Shown here piece after piece: positions 26,228-33,206 of a DNA stretch of 61,044 nt. Source of the stretch: a virus. The position numbers and the translations under genes are program-made. The stretch spans positions 1-61,044 of IMG/VR virus record IMGVR_UViG_3300036770_001422, one strand, 5' to 3'. The notes beneath the pieces were generated by a model. It was given only the letters and a program-made list of their open reading frames with translations, was not told the origin of the DNA and did not search any database. Each line of letters starts with the position of its first letter. Positions within the stretch are counted from its first letter, which is position 1.

Positions 26228-26236
26228 GTATTTATT
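26228..26236 (-). promoter_or_regulatory. Late-promoter box for tape measure gene
   Basis: AATAAATAC on the minus strand lies 23 bases before the tape measure ATG at 26204. With the plus-strand box it makes a palindrome, ATAAATAC-TTCTA-GTATTTAT, so polymerases starting from the two boxes would collide. Confidence 0.65.
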
Positions 26237-26274
26237 ATTGGGAAAAACCCAATTTTTTAACCAGAGGACTATTT

Positions 26275-27105
26275 ATGGATTCAATGACAAACCCACTCAG
26301 ACAGTATTTCCGCAGACCCGCAGTATACTTAAAATTACCCAGCGGAGGAAAAGGATATACACCTGAGGTGCTAACAATGCCTGAAAACGGGGAAATTCCA
26401 GTATATCCAATGACCGCAATCGATGAGATTACTGTTAGAACACCTGACGCATTGTTCAACGGGGTAGCAATCGCTGAACTTATTAAGAGTTGCGTACCTG
26501 CAATTCATGATCCATGGAAAGTCAATAGTATAGACTTTGATGCGATCCTTATTGCAATCAAAGCAGCGGGCGGATCTGGGGAACTAGAAATAGAAAGTTT
26601 ATGCCCAAACTGCAATGAAGAAGCAAAATATGCATTGAATCTAATGAGAGTATTGGCTACATTAGAAGCAGGAGATTATACATCACCACTGGTTATCAAT
26701 GAACTTCAATTTAAGTTTAGACCATTGACTTATAAAGAAATGAATGAGGCTGCTATCGGTCAATTTGAAGTGCAACGTATTTTTAATGCTGCCGCACAAA
26801 AAGAAACTGATGAAGAAAGAAATAAAGTAACACAAGAAGCATTTAAGCAAGTTACTGAATTGACAATGAAGTTGCTTACTCAGGGTATTGAATTTATCAA
26901 AACTCCAAACGCAATGGTAACAGAAAAAGAATTCATATTAGATTTCTTAAGAAACTGTGACAAGACTGTATACTTAAAAGTTCGTGACCATAGTGCAGAA
27001 CTTAGAATGAAAACAGAAATGAAACCATTAGATGTTAAGTGCGTTAATTGCAATCACGAATACAAACAACCATTCACATTAAACCCATCTGATTTTTTCG
27101 AATGA
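26275..27105 (+). CDS. gp26: Baseplate hub assembly protein gp26-type
   Basis: The protein has 276 residues. The sequence fits the T4 baseplate protein family typified by gp26 (LRQYFRRPAVYLKLPSGGKG, PVYPMTAIDEI, RTPDALFNG), which acts in assembly of the central baseplate hub. Two CxxC pairs, C110/C113 (CPNCNEEAKY) and a second near residue 258 (CVNCNHEY), could bind one zinc. The start has AGAGGA at 26263-26268. The stop overlaps the next gene by four bases (ATGA). It is transcribed away from the tape measure gene, consistent with a late tail-assembly module. Confidence 0.85.
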   Translation: MDSMTNPLRQYFRRPAVYLKLPSGGKGYTPEVLTMPENGEIPVYPMTAIDEITVRTPDALFNGVAIAELIKSCVPAIHDPWKVNSIDFDAILIAIKAAGGSGELEIESLCPNCNEEAKYALNLMRVLATLEAGDYTSPLVINELQFKFRPLTYKEMNEAAIGQFEVQRIFNAAAQKETDEERNKVTQEAFKQVTELTMKLLTQGIEFIKTPNAMVTEKEFILDFLRNCDKTVYLKVRDHSAELRMKTEMKPLDVKCVNCNHEYKQPFTLNPSDFFE

Positions 27106-27329
27106 GGCTTCTAAATCTCGCCCCAGAGGGAATTCAGAAGCTTATTGAAAACTATGAGAAGGAAGTGGGGAACATCAAAAAGTCTGCCATTTCCTATGCT
27201 TGGTACCTTAGAGGTGGTATTTCATATGAAGATATATTAAACATGTCATATGAAGAACGGAATTATCTAAGTGACCTAGTAGAAAGTAATTTGGAAATCA
27301 CTAAGAAATCTAATTTGCCTTTCTTCTAA
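27102..27329 (+). CDS. Small protein coupled to gp26 (gp51-like position)
   Basis: The protein has 75 residues, beginning MRLLNLAPEGIQKLIENYEK and ending ITKKSNLPFF. It is helical and includes ISYEDILNMSYEERNYLSDL. It overlaps gp26 by ATGA, so it is translated by reinitiation. In T4 gene 26 is followed by gene 51 (hub assembly catalyst), and in marine T4-like phages a short gene of this kind follows gp26. The synteny suggests a baseplate hub assembly chaperone, but it is far shorter than T4 gp51 (249 residues), so homology is unproven. A small C-terminal frame product or tail assembly chaperone is an alternative. Confidence 0.65.
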   Translation: MRLLNLAPEGIQKLIENYEKEVGNIKKSAISYAWYLRGGISYEDILNMSYEERNYLSDLVESNLEITKKSNLPFF

Positions 27330-27347
27330 GTTGTCCTGCGGACAACT
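27329..27347. terminator. Hairpin directly after the gp26 operon
   Basis: AGTTGTCC and GGACAACT form an 8-bp stem with a TGC loop that starts in the stop codon of the 75-residue gene. There is no U tract on the plus side, so it is either a weak terminator, an mRNA 3' end stabiliser, or the first hairpin of the structured region that follows. Confidence 0.5.
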
Positions 27348-27763
27348 AATACCTTCACTTGTACTCGCTATCGCTCGTACTACGTTCGGTATTATATTTT
27401 TATATGGATTTATATTGCCGCCTTTGAAGCCATGGTAGTGCTATTCAGCACTACCAATGGTAAAGGACATTGCCACGCCCTATCGCCATGTGCCATCTAT
27501 TCCCCGTCAAACTAGCCCGTTTGCTGTTTAACGCTACCGGTTGCCCTGTAAAGTTTATGGGACTGTAGTGAGATACTGTTACATATCTCGGCAACGCATG
27601 TTACATATCCGCAAGACAGAATTAGATATGTACTCATTGAGGGTTCGCAAACCTGTCGATTGCCCTCTCGGTTTTCCGTAGATGTTACTCTACGCTTACT
27701 CCAGATCCGTCGGCGATATTTCACGCTTCCTCAAGGAGGGTCGGCACCCGACCAGCAAATTGT
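27330..27763. ncRNA. Gene-free structured region, candidate noncoding RNA
   Basis: There is no credible gene in 434 bp between two convergent operons. By my count 27421-27720 is about 47% G+C, clearly above the neighbours. Serial hairpins are visible: 27421-27466 (CCTTT, CCAT and GGTAGTGCT arms, ATTC loop), 27508-27523 (CAAAC/GTTTG), 27570-27589 (GAGATA/TATCTC), 27600-27633 (GTTACATATC with GATATGTAC), 27639-27667 (GAGGG/CCCTC), 27677-27694 (CGTAGA/TCTACG), and GGTCGG/CCGACC near 27739-27753. The decamer GTTACATATC occurs twice (27579 and 27600), so alternative pairings are possible. This fits a structured RNA better than spacer DNA. The transcribed strand cannot be decided; a replication origin or intron remnant is an alternative. 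I match it to no known RNA family. Confidence 0.5.
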
Positions 27764-28333
27764 TTATAATTGATGTAAAGTTGATAAAACGTCAGTTGTG
27801 ATTGTGTTTAATGGCATTGTGCCTGTTGAGCCTGAATAAGATTTAAGTACGTCTTTGTTGTGTTTAAAGAAATGATCAAATTCAATAATGAGCCAATCTT
27901 TATGTTTACTTGATGTATAATATAAAAATTGATCGGTTACCCAAGTCATTGTAGTTTGTACTACAACAAATTTACCCTTGCGGTTAAATTTCATAAACAA
28001 TATGTTCATGTCGTTGGGTTCTGCTACTGACATAAGTTGGTCTAACCATCCATCTAACACTTTACAGTCACCTGTTAGTACTAAATGAAATGGGAAATCT
28101 GCATAAGATTTACATTCTGCATTGAATTTAGGGAAACTTTGTCCTGGAACAATATCTCCCTTAAAACTACGCACTTGATCCTCATGCAAATATTGTTTAC
28201 GTTGTTGATTTTTACCACCAACGTATGCGCCTGATCCTGGAGCACGTATAAAACTTTCTCCATAAAGGTCACTGAGAAATTTTGCAACTTCTCTTTCAAA
28301 ACTTGATCCCTTTGCTTTCTGTGGACTAGGCAT
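27764..28333 (-). CDS. PD-(D/E)XK nuclease, Holliday-junction-resolvase-like
   Basis: The protein has 189 residues. The N-terminal half has the order of archaeal-type resolvases and related restriction-like nucleases: KGSSFEREVAKFLSDLYGE (E13), then SFKGDIVPG (D60), then FNAECKSY (E73-C-K75), the D...ExK metal site. The RAPGSGAYVGG segment between them also fits. The C-terminal half (from about residue 90) is less clear. It would cut branched recombination or replication intermediates. It is downstream of gp47/gp46 and the radical SAM gene in the same orientation, fitting DNA metabolism. T4 uses an unrelated endonuclease (gp49) for this task, and no gp49 is seen here. The start is SD-less, with a box-like TAAATTA four bases before the ATG. 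Confidence 0.75.
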   Translation of the reverse strand: MPSPQKAKGSSFEREVAKFLSDLYGESFIRAPGSGAYVGGKNQQRKQYLHEDQVRSFKGDIVPGQSFPKFNAECKSYADFPFHLVLTGDCKVLDGWLDQLMSVAEPNDMNILFMKFNRKGKFVVVQTTMTWVTDQFLYYTSSKHKDWLIIEFDHFFKHNKDVLKSYSGSTGTMPLNTITTDVLSTLHQL

Positions 28334-28347
28334 ATATTAATTTATTC

Positions 28348-29361
28348 TCACCATTCGGTAGCGTAATTTTTTGTGACAACATTACTTGCACATTTGGTCT
28401 TGCATTCGAAATTCTCTAACATAAATTCACTAGACCAAAAAGGATCATTGATAACTTCTGACAATATATTGTCATGTAAGTTATATTTTTTACCCAAATC
28501 AAACCAAGAATTATTATGAGAATAGCGATTTGCCACCCAACAGCAGGGATAGAACTCGCCCCTACTATTTATATAAAGCCCCTTATTACCGATATAACAA
28601 AGGGGTTTTATACTATTATCCACTTCTTTAACATTATTATAGAAATGAATATTAGTCTTTAACCACGATTCTTTTGGCAATCTACCAGATAAATTCGTGA
28701 TTTCCCGTTCATAGCGATGTGTAGAACTTATCCATTTATCACTAGGTTGTAGTATGTCAGATACTCCATAATTACTGTAAACTTTAGCAAATTTAGTACT
28801 TTTTGTAAGTTGGAAACTATCAAAACCCATACGTTTTGCTATAGATTTCATGTGTTCTAACTTATCTTCATTGAACTTAAATGCTATAGCATCCCAACTT
28901 TTATAACATTTACTGTGTTTAATTACAGTACGTGCGCCAATCATGATGCTATCCCAATTAGAATTTACACGATATTGCTCGTTACTTGCTTGATCCCATC
29001 CATCTAGACTAAAATGTATCTGATCATTTTCGTCTAATTCAATGGCTAAATCAGTCCACCAACCTTGATTCTTATATGATCCGTTAGTTACTATTACTAT
29101 GGAAATAGGTTTAATAGACTTAAGATATCTAATAATTTCTACGAATTCATGCGCATAGATAGGATCTCCGTCATCTCCGCAGAAAGTTATTTTTTCTACA
29201 TTTGATTTAACGAATTCACTAGTAAAGTTCTTTTTGAAAAAGTTTAAATCTAATTCAGTATTGATCAATGAGTCAGGAACTTCAGACCTAGCACACCGTG
29301 GGCATTTCAATGTACATTTACTAGAAACTTCAATGTGCCAATGCCAAAGTGCAAAACTCAT
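28348..29361 (-). CDS. Radical SAM protein with SPASM-like C-terminal cysteine cluster
   Basis: The protein has 337 residues. The radical SAM [4Fe-4S] motif CxxxCxxC is C16-C20-C23 (SSKCTLKCPRCAR). It is followed by the expected barrel elements, including ITFCGDDGDPIYAHEF (the GGE-like SAM-binding strand), ISIVIVTNGS and IHFSLDG. The C-terminal part has a cysteine-rich SPASM-like region (CYIG..G.Y.NSRGEFYPCCW, then FECKTKC) that would bind extra clusters. SPASM enzymes modify peptides or proteins (anaerobic sulfatase maturases, RiPP enzymes). No peptide substrate gene is obvious nearby. Its start overlaps the gp46 stop by four bases, so it is co-translated with the recombination genes. The function here is unknown; all fold-defining cysteines appear intact. 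Confidence 0.85.
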   Translation of the reverse strand: MSFALWHWHIEVSSKCTLKCPRCARSEVPDSLINTELDLNFFKKNFTSEFVKSNVEKITFCGDDGDPIYAHEFVEIIRYLKSIKPISIVIVTNGSYKNQGWWTDLAIELDENDQIHFSLDGWDQASNEQYRVNSNWDSIMIGARTVIKHSKCYKSWDAIAFKFNEDKLEHMKSIAKRMGFDSFQLTKSTKFAKVYSNYGVSDILQPSDKWISSTHRYEREITNLSGRLPKESWLKTNIHFYNNVKEVDNSIKPLCYIGNKGLYINSRGEFYPCCWVANRYSHNNSWFDLGKKYNLHDNILSEVINDPFWSSEFMLENFECKTKCASNVVTKNYATEW

Positions 29362-31112
29362 TCTATATCATGTGCTGTATTATAAGTTGTAAAGCCATTT
29401 TCTTTAATGACTTTCAACACGCTAGGTACACGACCTGCTAACTCTTCTCTATGTGAAACAAGCCAAACACTCTTGCTACGTCTGCGTGACATATCTTTGA
29501 GAATAGCCATACTATTTTCAACACCGATTGTATCAAGACCACTATCAATCAATTCGTCAATAAACAATGTATTGATTGGATGATATAAGTTTTCCCATAC
29601 GTCACGGAATGCAAAACTTAAACCAAGTATCAATCTATTGCGTTCTCCTCGACTTAAATTGTCAAAGTCAAGTTCACGACCTAATTCTGTAATTTCAACT
29701 TGTAAATCATTTTTGAATATTACTTGATGTGGTAAACCAATCTTATCTAAGTAATGTGTTAATCTAGCATTTAGATAACTTAAGTTTTGGTCAATAATTT
29801 TCTTACGAACAAAACTATCCTTACTTGTTAACAAGTCAAGTAGGAACTTTTGATGTTCACCAAGTTTAGTTAACTCATTAATCTTATTAAAATCTATTTC
29901 TTGTAATGCTTGACTTTCCATTTCAGTGATTTGTTCACCATATGGATCAGACTCTAATGTTTTTTCTTCTATTTGTTTGACTAAGTTATCAACTTCGCTA
30001 CTATGTTTAACTGCTTCTGCTTCAGTTTTATAATGTGTTACAGGCTGTTCCATAACAGTTATTGGGTTTGCAACCAATTCATCTAACTGAAATTTATAAT
30101 CTGCTAGTAAATTTTTACTTTCGGTTAATAGATTAAATTTGTTTTCTAATACAGTTTGATGTTGCTGATCGTGGAACTCTTGTCCACAAGCATAACACTT
30201 GTGATCTTTTAATGTATCAACTTCAATTACAAGTTTTTGATAGTTTTTATCTTCTTTTGTAATATCTTTACGTAGACTTGCAATCTTTTCATCATATGCA
30301 GTTTTCAATCTATATTGCTCATTGTAGACCTGCAGGTCTTTATGTAGTTGCAATTCTTTAGCAATATCTATTTGACTTAAACGTGTGTATTTGATTGCAA
30401 GATTTTCTAAATCTTCATCATGTTTGGTTTGCCAAAGTTTCTGCCTACGCTTTAAACTTTCTATTTGTTCTTTAACACGTTTATTGGCTTCTTCAATTGC
30501 CTTAACTTTAAACTCTTCCATTTGAATCTGTTCTTTGTTTTCTTTTAACAGATTCTTAATGATATCGGCTTTCTCACTTAACAATGTAATACCAAGCAAC
30601 TGTTCAATGATGTTGCGTTGGTCATTTGTTTTCATGGCTAAGAATGGTTCACTATATGTATTCAATGCAATGATTTGCTTGAACATATCAGGAGTCATGC
30701 CAATAGCACGTTCAATTTGAATTTGGGTTTCTTTGTTTTCACCCTGTGCATCGTCTTGTGTTTCTTGCAAGTTACTATTAACATAGAACTTTAACACATT
30801 TGGTTTACGACCACGTTCAATTTTGTAATCAATACCATTCGCAGAGAACTCTAGTGTAACCATCATACCTTTACCATTGGTACGATTGATTAGATTATCT
30901 TTGCGAATATTATTAATTGGAGTACCAAATAATACGTAACACAATCCCTGTATCAATGTGGTTTTACCAGTGCCATTTCTAGCACCATCACCACCTAAGT
31001 CTAAGTTTTCACCTAGAATCAATGTTAGTTCTTTGCTGTCAAAGTTAACGGCTTGCGTTACTTGACCTATACTCAAAAAGTTACGTAGGGTAATATTTTT
31101 TAATACAATCAT
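29358..31112 (-). CDS. gp46: Recombination nuclease ATPase subunit gp46 (Rad50/SbcC-like)
   Basis: The protein has 584 residues. The Walker A motif is in the extended phage form GENLDLGGDGARNGTGKTTL (lysine K50). A coiled-coil middle is broken by a CxxC zinc hook (HKCYACGQEF, about residue 305). The ABC signature is LSRGERNRLIL, Walker B is TLFIDELIDSGLD, and the final conserved histidine is in WLVSHREEL. With gp47 it forms the exonuclease complex that resects DNA ends for recombination-dependent replication and degrades host DNA in T4. It overlaps gp47 and the radical SAM gene by four bases each, so the three genes form a tightly coupled operon. Confidence 0.96.
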   Translation of the reverse strand: MIVLKNITLRNFLSIGQVTQAVNFDSKELTLILGENLDLGGDGARNGTGKTTLIQGLCYVLFGTPINNIRKDNLINRTNGKGMMVTLEFSANGIDYKIERGRKPNVLKFYVNSNLQETQDDAQGENKETQIQIERAIGMTPDMFKQIIALNTYSEPFLAMKTNDQRNIIEQLLGITLLSEKADIIKNLLKENKEQIQMEEFKVKAIEEANKRVKEQIESLKRRQKLWQTKHDEDLENLAIKYTRLSQIDIAKELQLHKDLQVYNEQYRLKTAYDEKIASLRKDITKEDKNYQKLVIEVDTLKDHKCYACGQEFHDQQHQTVLENKFNLLTESKNLLADYKFQLDELVANPITVMEQPVTHYKTEAEAVKHSSEVDNLVKQIEEKTLESDPYGEQITEMESQALQEIDFNKINELTKLGEHQKFLLDLLTSKDSFVRKKIIDQNLSYLNARLTHYLDKIGLPHQVIFKNDLQVEITELGRELDFDNLSRGERNRLILGLSFAFRDVWENLYHPINTLFIDELIDSGLDTIGVENSMAILKDMSRRRSKSVWLVSHREELAGRVPSVLKVIKENGFTTYNTAHDIE

Positions 31113-32125
31113 AAGTTCCTGTAGATATCTAACAGCAACTTAGGATCATAAAACTGACTCTCAATATTGCTGATTTGATCTATAATTATCTGATCAACTG
31201 ATTCAAATTTCAACTCTCCTGGAGCAAGATCCAATGCCACTTGATCCAGTTTTATGGGTATCAATGCCATTTCACGTAAATTATGCTCAGGAATAAATTT
31301 TTCACGTAAGAAATTGGCTTCTTCATAACTAATATCAATATCCAAATGTACACGAACATGACTACGTGGTAGTAATAGTCCCATTGGATTATCTAAAATT
31401 TCGCTGAGTTTGTAAACTCTAAACAATGGTTGATTTGGCCAACTATGGAACTCAGGGTCTTTGCCCCACTCTAGTACCATCATACCACGTGCATCATCAC
31501 TAGCATCAGCATAGTTGTGTGGGAAGGCATTACCAATGTACCAAATGTTTTTACGTGCCTGTCGCTTATGAAAATGACCACTGAATACTTGTTCGAAATT
31601 AGAAACATGATTGTCATTAATTTCGCCGTGATCGGGCATCTCTACCATTGCGTTCATATAGAAATGAGGTAATTCTAAATGTGCAAAAAGGTATTTGCCA
31701 CTCATCTTCATCAATTTTTTGTAATCGTCTTGGACTAACCAGGGCGCAATGACTACATCACCCTCATTAAACCATTCGTTAACAATTGTTACATTTGGTA
31801 AATGCCTTGCCCACTCAACACTGTGAACATCTCGTTTATCACGATAATATAAATCATGATTGCCGGGAATGAAATATACATGGTCAAACGATTCATTCAA
31901 TCGTTCTAACGCACGTAAGCCAAATTGAAGGGTGTGAATGTTGATGCTCGCTCTATGATGATTGTAATCACCCAAAAACAAACATGTCTCACATCCTTCT
32001 TCTTTTGCCTTTTGAATGAACCACTCAACGAATTCCGTACAATCTAAATTATGTTGTAGACTGTTGCTCTTAAGACCAAAGTGTATATCGGTAAATACTG
32101 CTGCTTTCTTAAATAATTTTGCCAT
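31109..32125 (-). CDS. gp47: Recombination nuclease subunit gp47 (Mre11/SbcD-like)
   Basis: The protein has 338 residues. All metallophosphoesterase motifs are present: D13-x-H15 (FTDIHFG), GDYNHHR (D53), PGNHD (N89, H90, D91), H149 in FAHLELPH, and GHFHKRQ (H184, H186), which together hold two metal ions. The enzyme is the nuclease partner of gp46 in the end-resection complex. The length is that of T4 gp47 (339). The start lies 49 bp after gp55, and its stop overlaps the gp46 start (ATGA). Confidence 0.96.
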   Translation of the reverse strand: MAKLFKKAAVFTDIHFGLKSNSLQHNLDCTEFVEWFIQKAKEEGCETCLFLGDYNHHRASINIHTLQFGLRALERLNESFDHVYFIPGNHDLYYRDKRDVHSVEWARHLPNVTIVNEWFNEGDVVIAPWLVQDDYKKLMKMSGKYLFAHLELPHFYMNAMVEMPDHGEINDNHVSNFEQVFSGHFHKRQARKNIWYIGNAFPHNYADASDDARGMMVLEWGKDPEFHSWPNQPLFRVYKLSEILDNPMGLLLPRSHVRVHLDIDISYEEANFLREKFIPEHNLREMALIPIKLDQVALDLAPGELKFESVDQIIIDQISNIESQFYDPKLLLDIYRNL

Positions 32126-32174
32126 ATGGACAGTCTAAACTATTTTGTTATGTAAATCAATAGTTTAGGTTACC

Positions 32175-33065
32175 TTACTCTTCGTATGCCACTTTCGTGC
32201 CTTGCATCTGTCTTGAGTAACTTGGGTTCAAGCCATTCATTTCTAAGATATCATCACGAATATTTTGATTACGCTTTTCGGTGTTCAATACACGGCAGAA
32301 ACTATTTGTGATAGCCGCAGTATAATATGCGAATGGATTTGCCGATTTCGCTTCATTGAAACGCAATCCAACATAAGTTAGTTGAAGAATGGCACTATTA
32401 CGCATCTCATCATTGTAAGTATAACCACGCCAGTTGAACTTCATTGCGTATTTTTCGCAAAGCATAATGTACATACGGGCTAGTTTGTCTGTAATCTGAC
32501 CATGGTCTTTGCTAAACTCGCCGGTCTTAACTCCGCCCTTCCAATGACTTTTACCTACACAAACTGCGCTACCGGTATTATCTATTTTATAATGTTGGAA
32601 TGGGGGAAAGTTAACCTTGACATGAACCATATCATCTACTTCATCTTTGGTTGATGGATCTTCCAAATCTTCAAAGACGCTATCCTCATCATCCAAAAAC
32701 TCTATAATGTCTTTGGCTGTTTTCTTTTGTACAACCTTGCGGGGTTGTTTTGGGCTAACAGGAATATGATCCCAAGTCATAACACGAAATACTAAATCAC
32801 TAGTTTCGATCTCTTTGGGTTCTATCTTCTTTCCTGTTTCCATCGATAGTCTTGCGGCACGATTTTCTTTTGCTTGCTTAATATTAGCAGTTTTAGTAAT
32901 TTGTGCTAGACTTTTTTCTAAAGAATCTGTAGGAGTATCAATGATCAAATCATATCTATTATATTCTCCTCTAGTAAACGAACAATAACTCGTTTTACTT
33001 TCATGAATTTCTTTTAGAATATCTTTATTATTTAAATAATTTACTGGTTTTTTTGCGGTAGACAT
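32175..33065 (-). CDS. gp55: Late transcription sigma factor gp55
   Basis: The protein has 296 residues. The C-terminal half matches the sigma-70 region 2-like core of T4 gp55: NWRGYTYNDEMRNSAILQ, LTYVGLRFNEAKSANPFAYY and TAAITNSFCRVLNTEKRNQN. gp55 binds host RNA polymerase and recognises the late box TATAAATA, working with the sliding clamp. The N-terminal half (about 150 residues, with the acidic stretch EFLDDEDSVFEDLEDPSTKD) has no counterpart in the 185-residue T4 protein. The start has AAGGAA upstream. A probable host-type promoter (extended -10, TGCTATGAT) lies just upstream, as expected for a gene needed before late transcription. Confidence 0.92.
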   Translation of the reverse strand: MSTAKKPVNYLNNKDILKEIHESKTSYCSFTRGEYNRYDLIIDTPTDSLEKSLAQITKTANIKQAKENRAARLSMETGKKIEPKEIETSDLVFRVMTWDHIPVSPKQPRKVVQKKTAKDIIEFLDDEDSVFEDLEDPSTKDEVDDMVHVKVNFPPFQHYKIDNTGSAVCVGKSHWKGGVKTGEFSKDHGQITDKLARMYIMLCEKYAMKFNWRGYTYNDEMRNSAILQLTYVGLRFNEAKSANPFAYYTAAITNSFCRVLNTEKRNQNIRDDILEMNGLNPSYSRQMQGTKVAYEE

Positions 33066-33091
33066 AAGTTCCTTATAGGTTATTTTTCACT

Positions 33092-33121
33092 ATCATAGCA
33101 AATTTACCCGCAACTATACAA
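33092..33121 (-). promoter_or_regulatory. Host-type (sigma70 extended -10) promoter for gp55
   Basis: On the minus strand TTGTAT (33121-33116) and TATGAT (33097-33092) are 18 bases apart, and TGC directly before TATGAT makes an extended -10. The -35 is poor. The predicted start near 33085 leaves a 20-base leader containing the AAGGAA ribosome-binding site. Confidence 0.45.
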
Positions 33122-33139
33122 GTTAAACGGGTAAAATTT
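33100..33139. other. Inverted repeat overlapping the gp55 promoter
   Basis: AAATTTACCCG at 33100-33110 is mirrored by CGGGTAAAATTT at 33128-33139, with one extra base in the second arm and 17 bases between. The arms flank the -35 of the proposed gp55 promoter. It could be an operator or an RNA hairpin in the rightward transcript. Confidence 0.6.
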
Positions 33140-33154
33140 GGGGGTTTTGTGAGC

Positions 33155-33163
33155 GATAAATAC
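33155..33163 (+). promoter_or_regulatory. Late-promoter box for the baseplate block
   Basis: GATAAATAC on the plus strand lies 43 bases before the ATG at 33207. It is the only clear late box before the first four baseplate genes. Confidence 0.65.
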
Positions 33164-33171
33164 AGACAGAT

Positions 33172-33180
33172 ATATTTATC
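33172..33180 (-). promoter_or_regulatory. Opposing late-promoter box toward gp55
   Basis: GATAAATAT on the minus strand faces the plus-strand box at 33155-33163, eight bases away. It would give a late, longer transcript of gp55 and gp47/46. Confidence 0.5.
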
Positions 33181-33206
33181 ATACTAGTGTAAGGGTCTAA
33201 AAAGTA

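Noticed and set aside
27485-27530. Reverse strand AGTTTGACGGGG resembling a 23S rRNA domain V segment
   Set aside because: Only about ten bases match and the flanks do not; judged chance.
27640-27655. T-arm-like GGGTTCGCAAACC suggesting a tRNA
   Set aside because: No acceptor stem, D arm or anticodon arm can be placed around it; it fits better as part of the GAGGG/CCCTC hairpin.
27512-27724. 70-codon open frame on the minus strand within the structured region
   Set aside because: The composition is unlike a protein (many R, C and S), it has no ribosome-binding site and it spans several hairpins.
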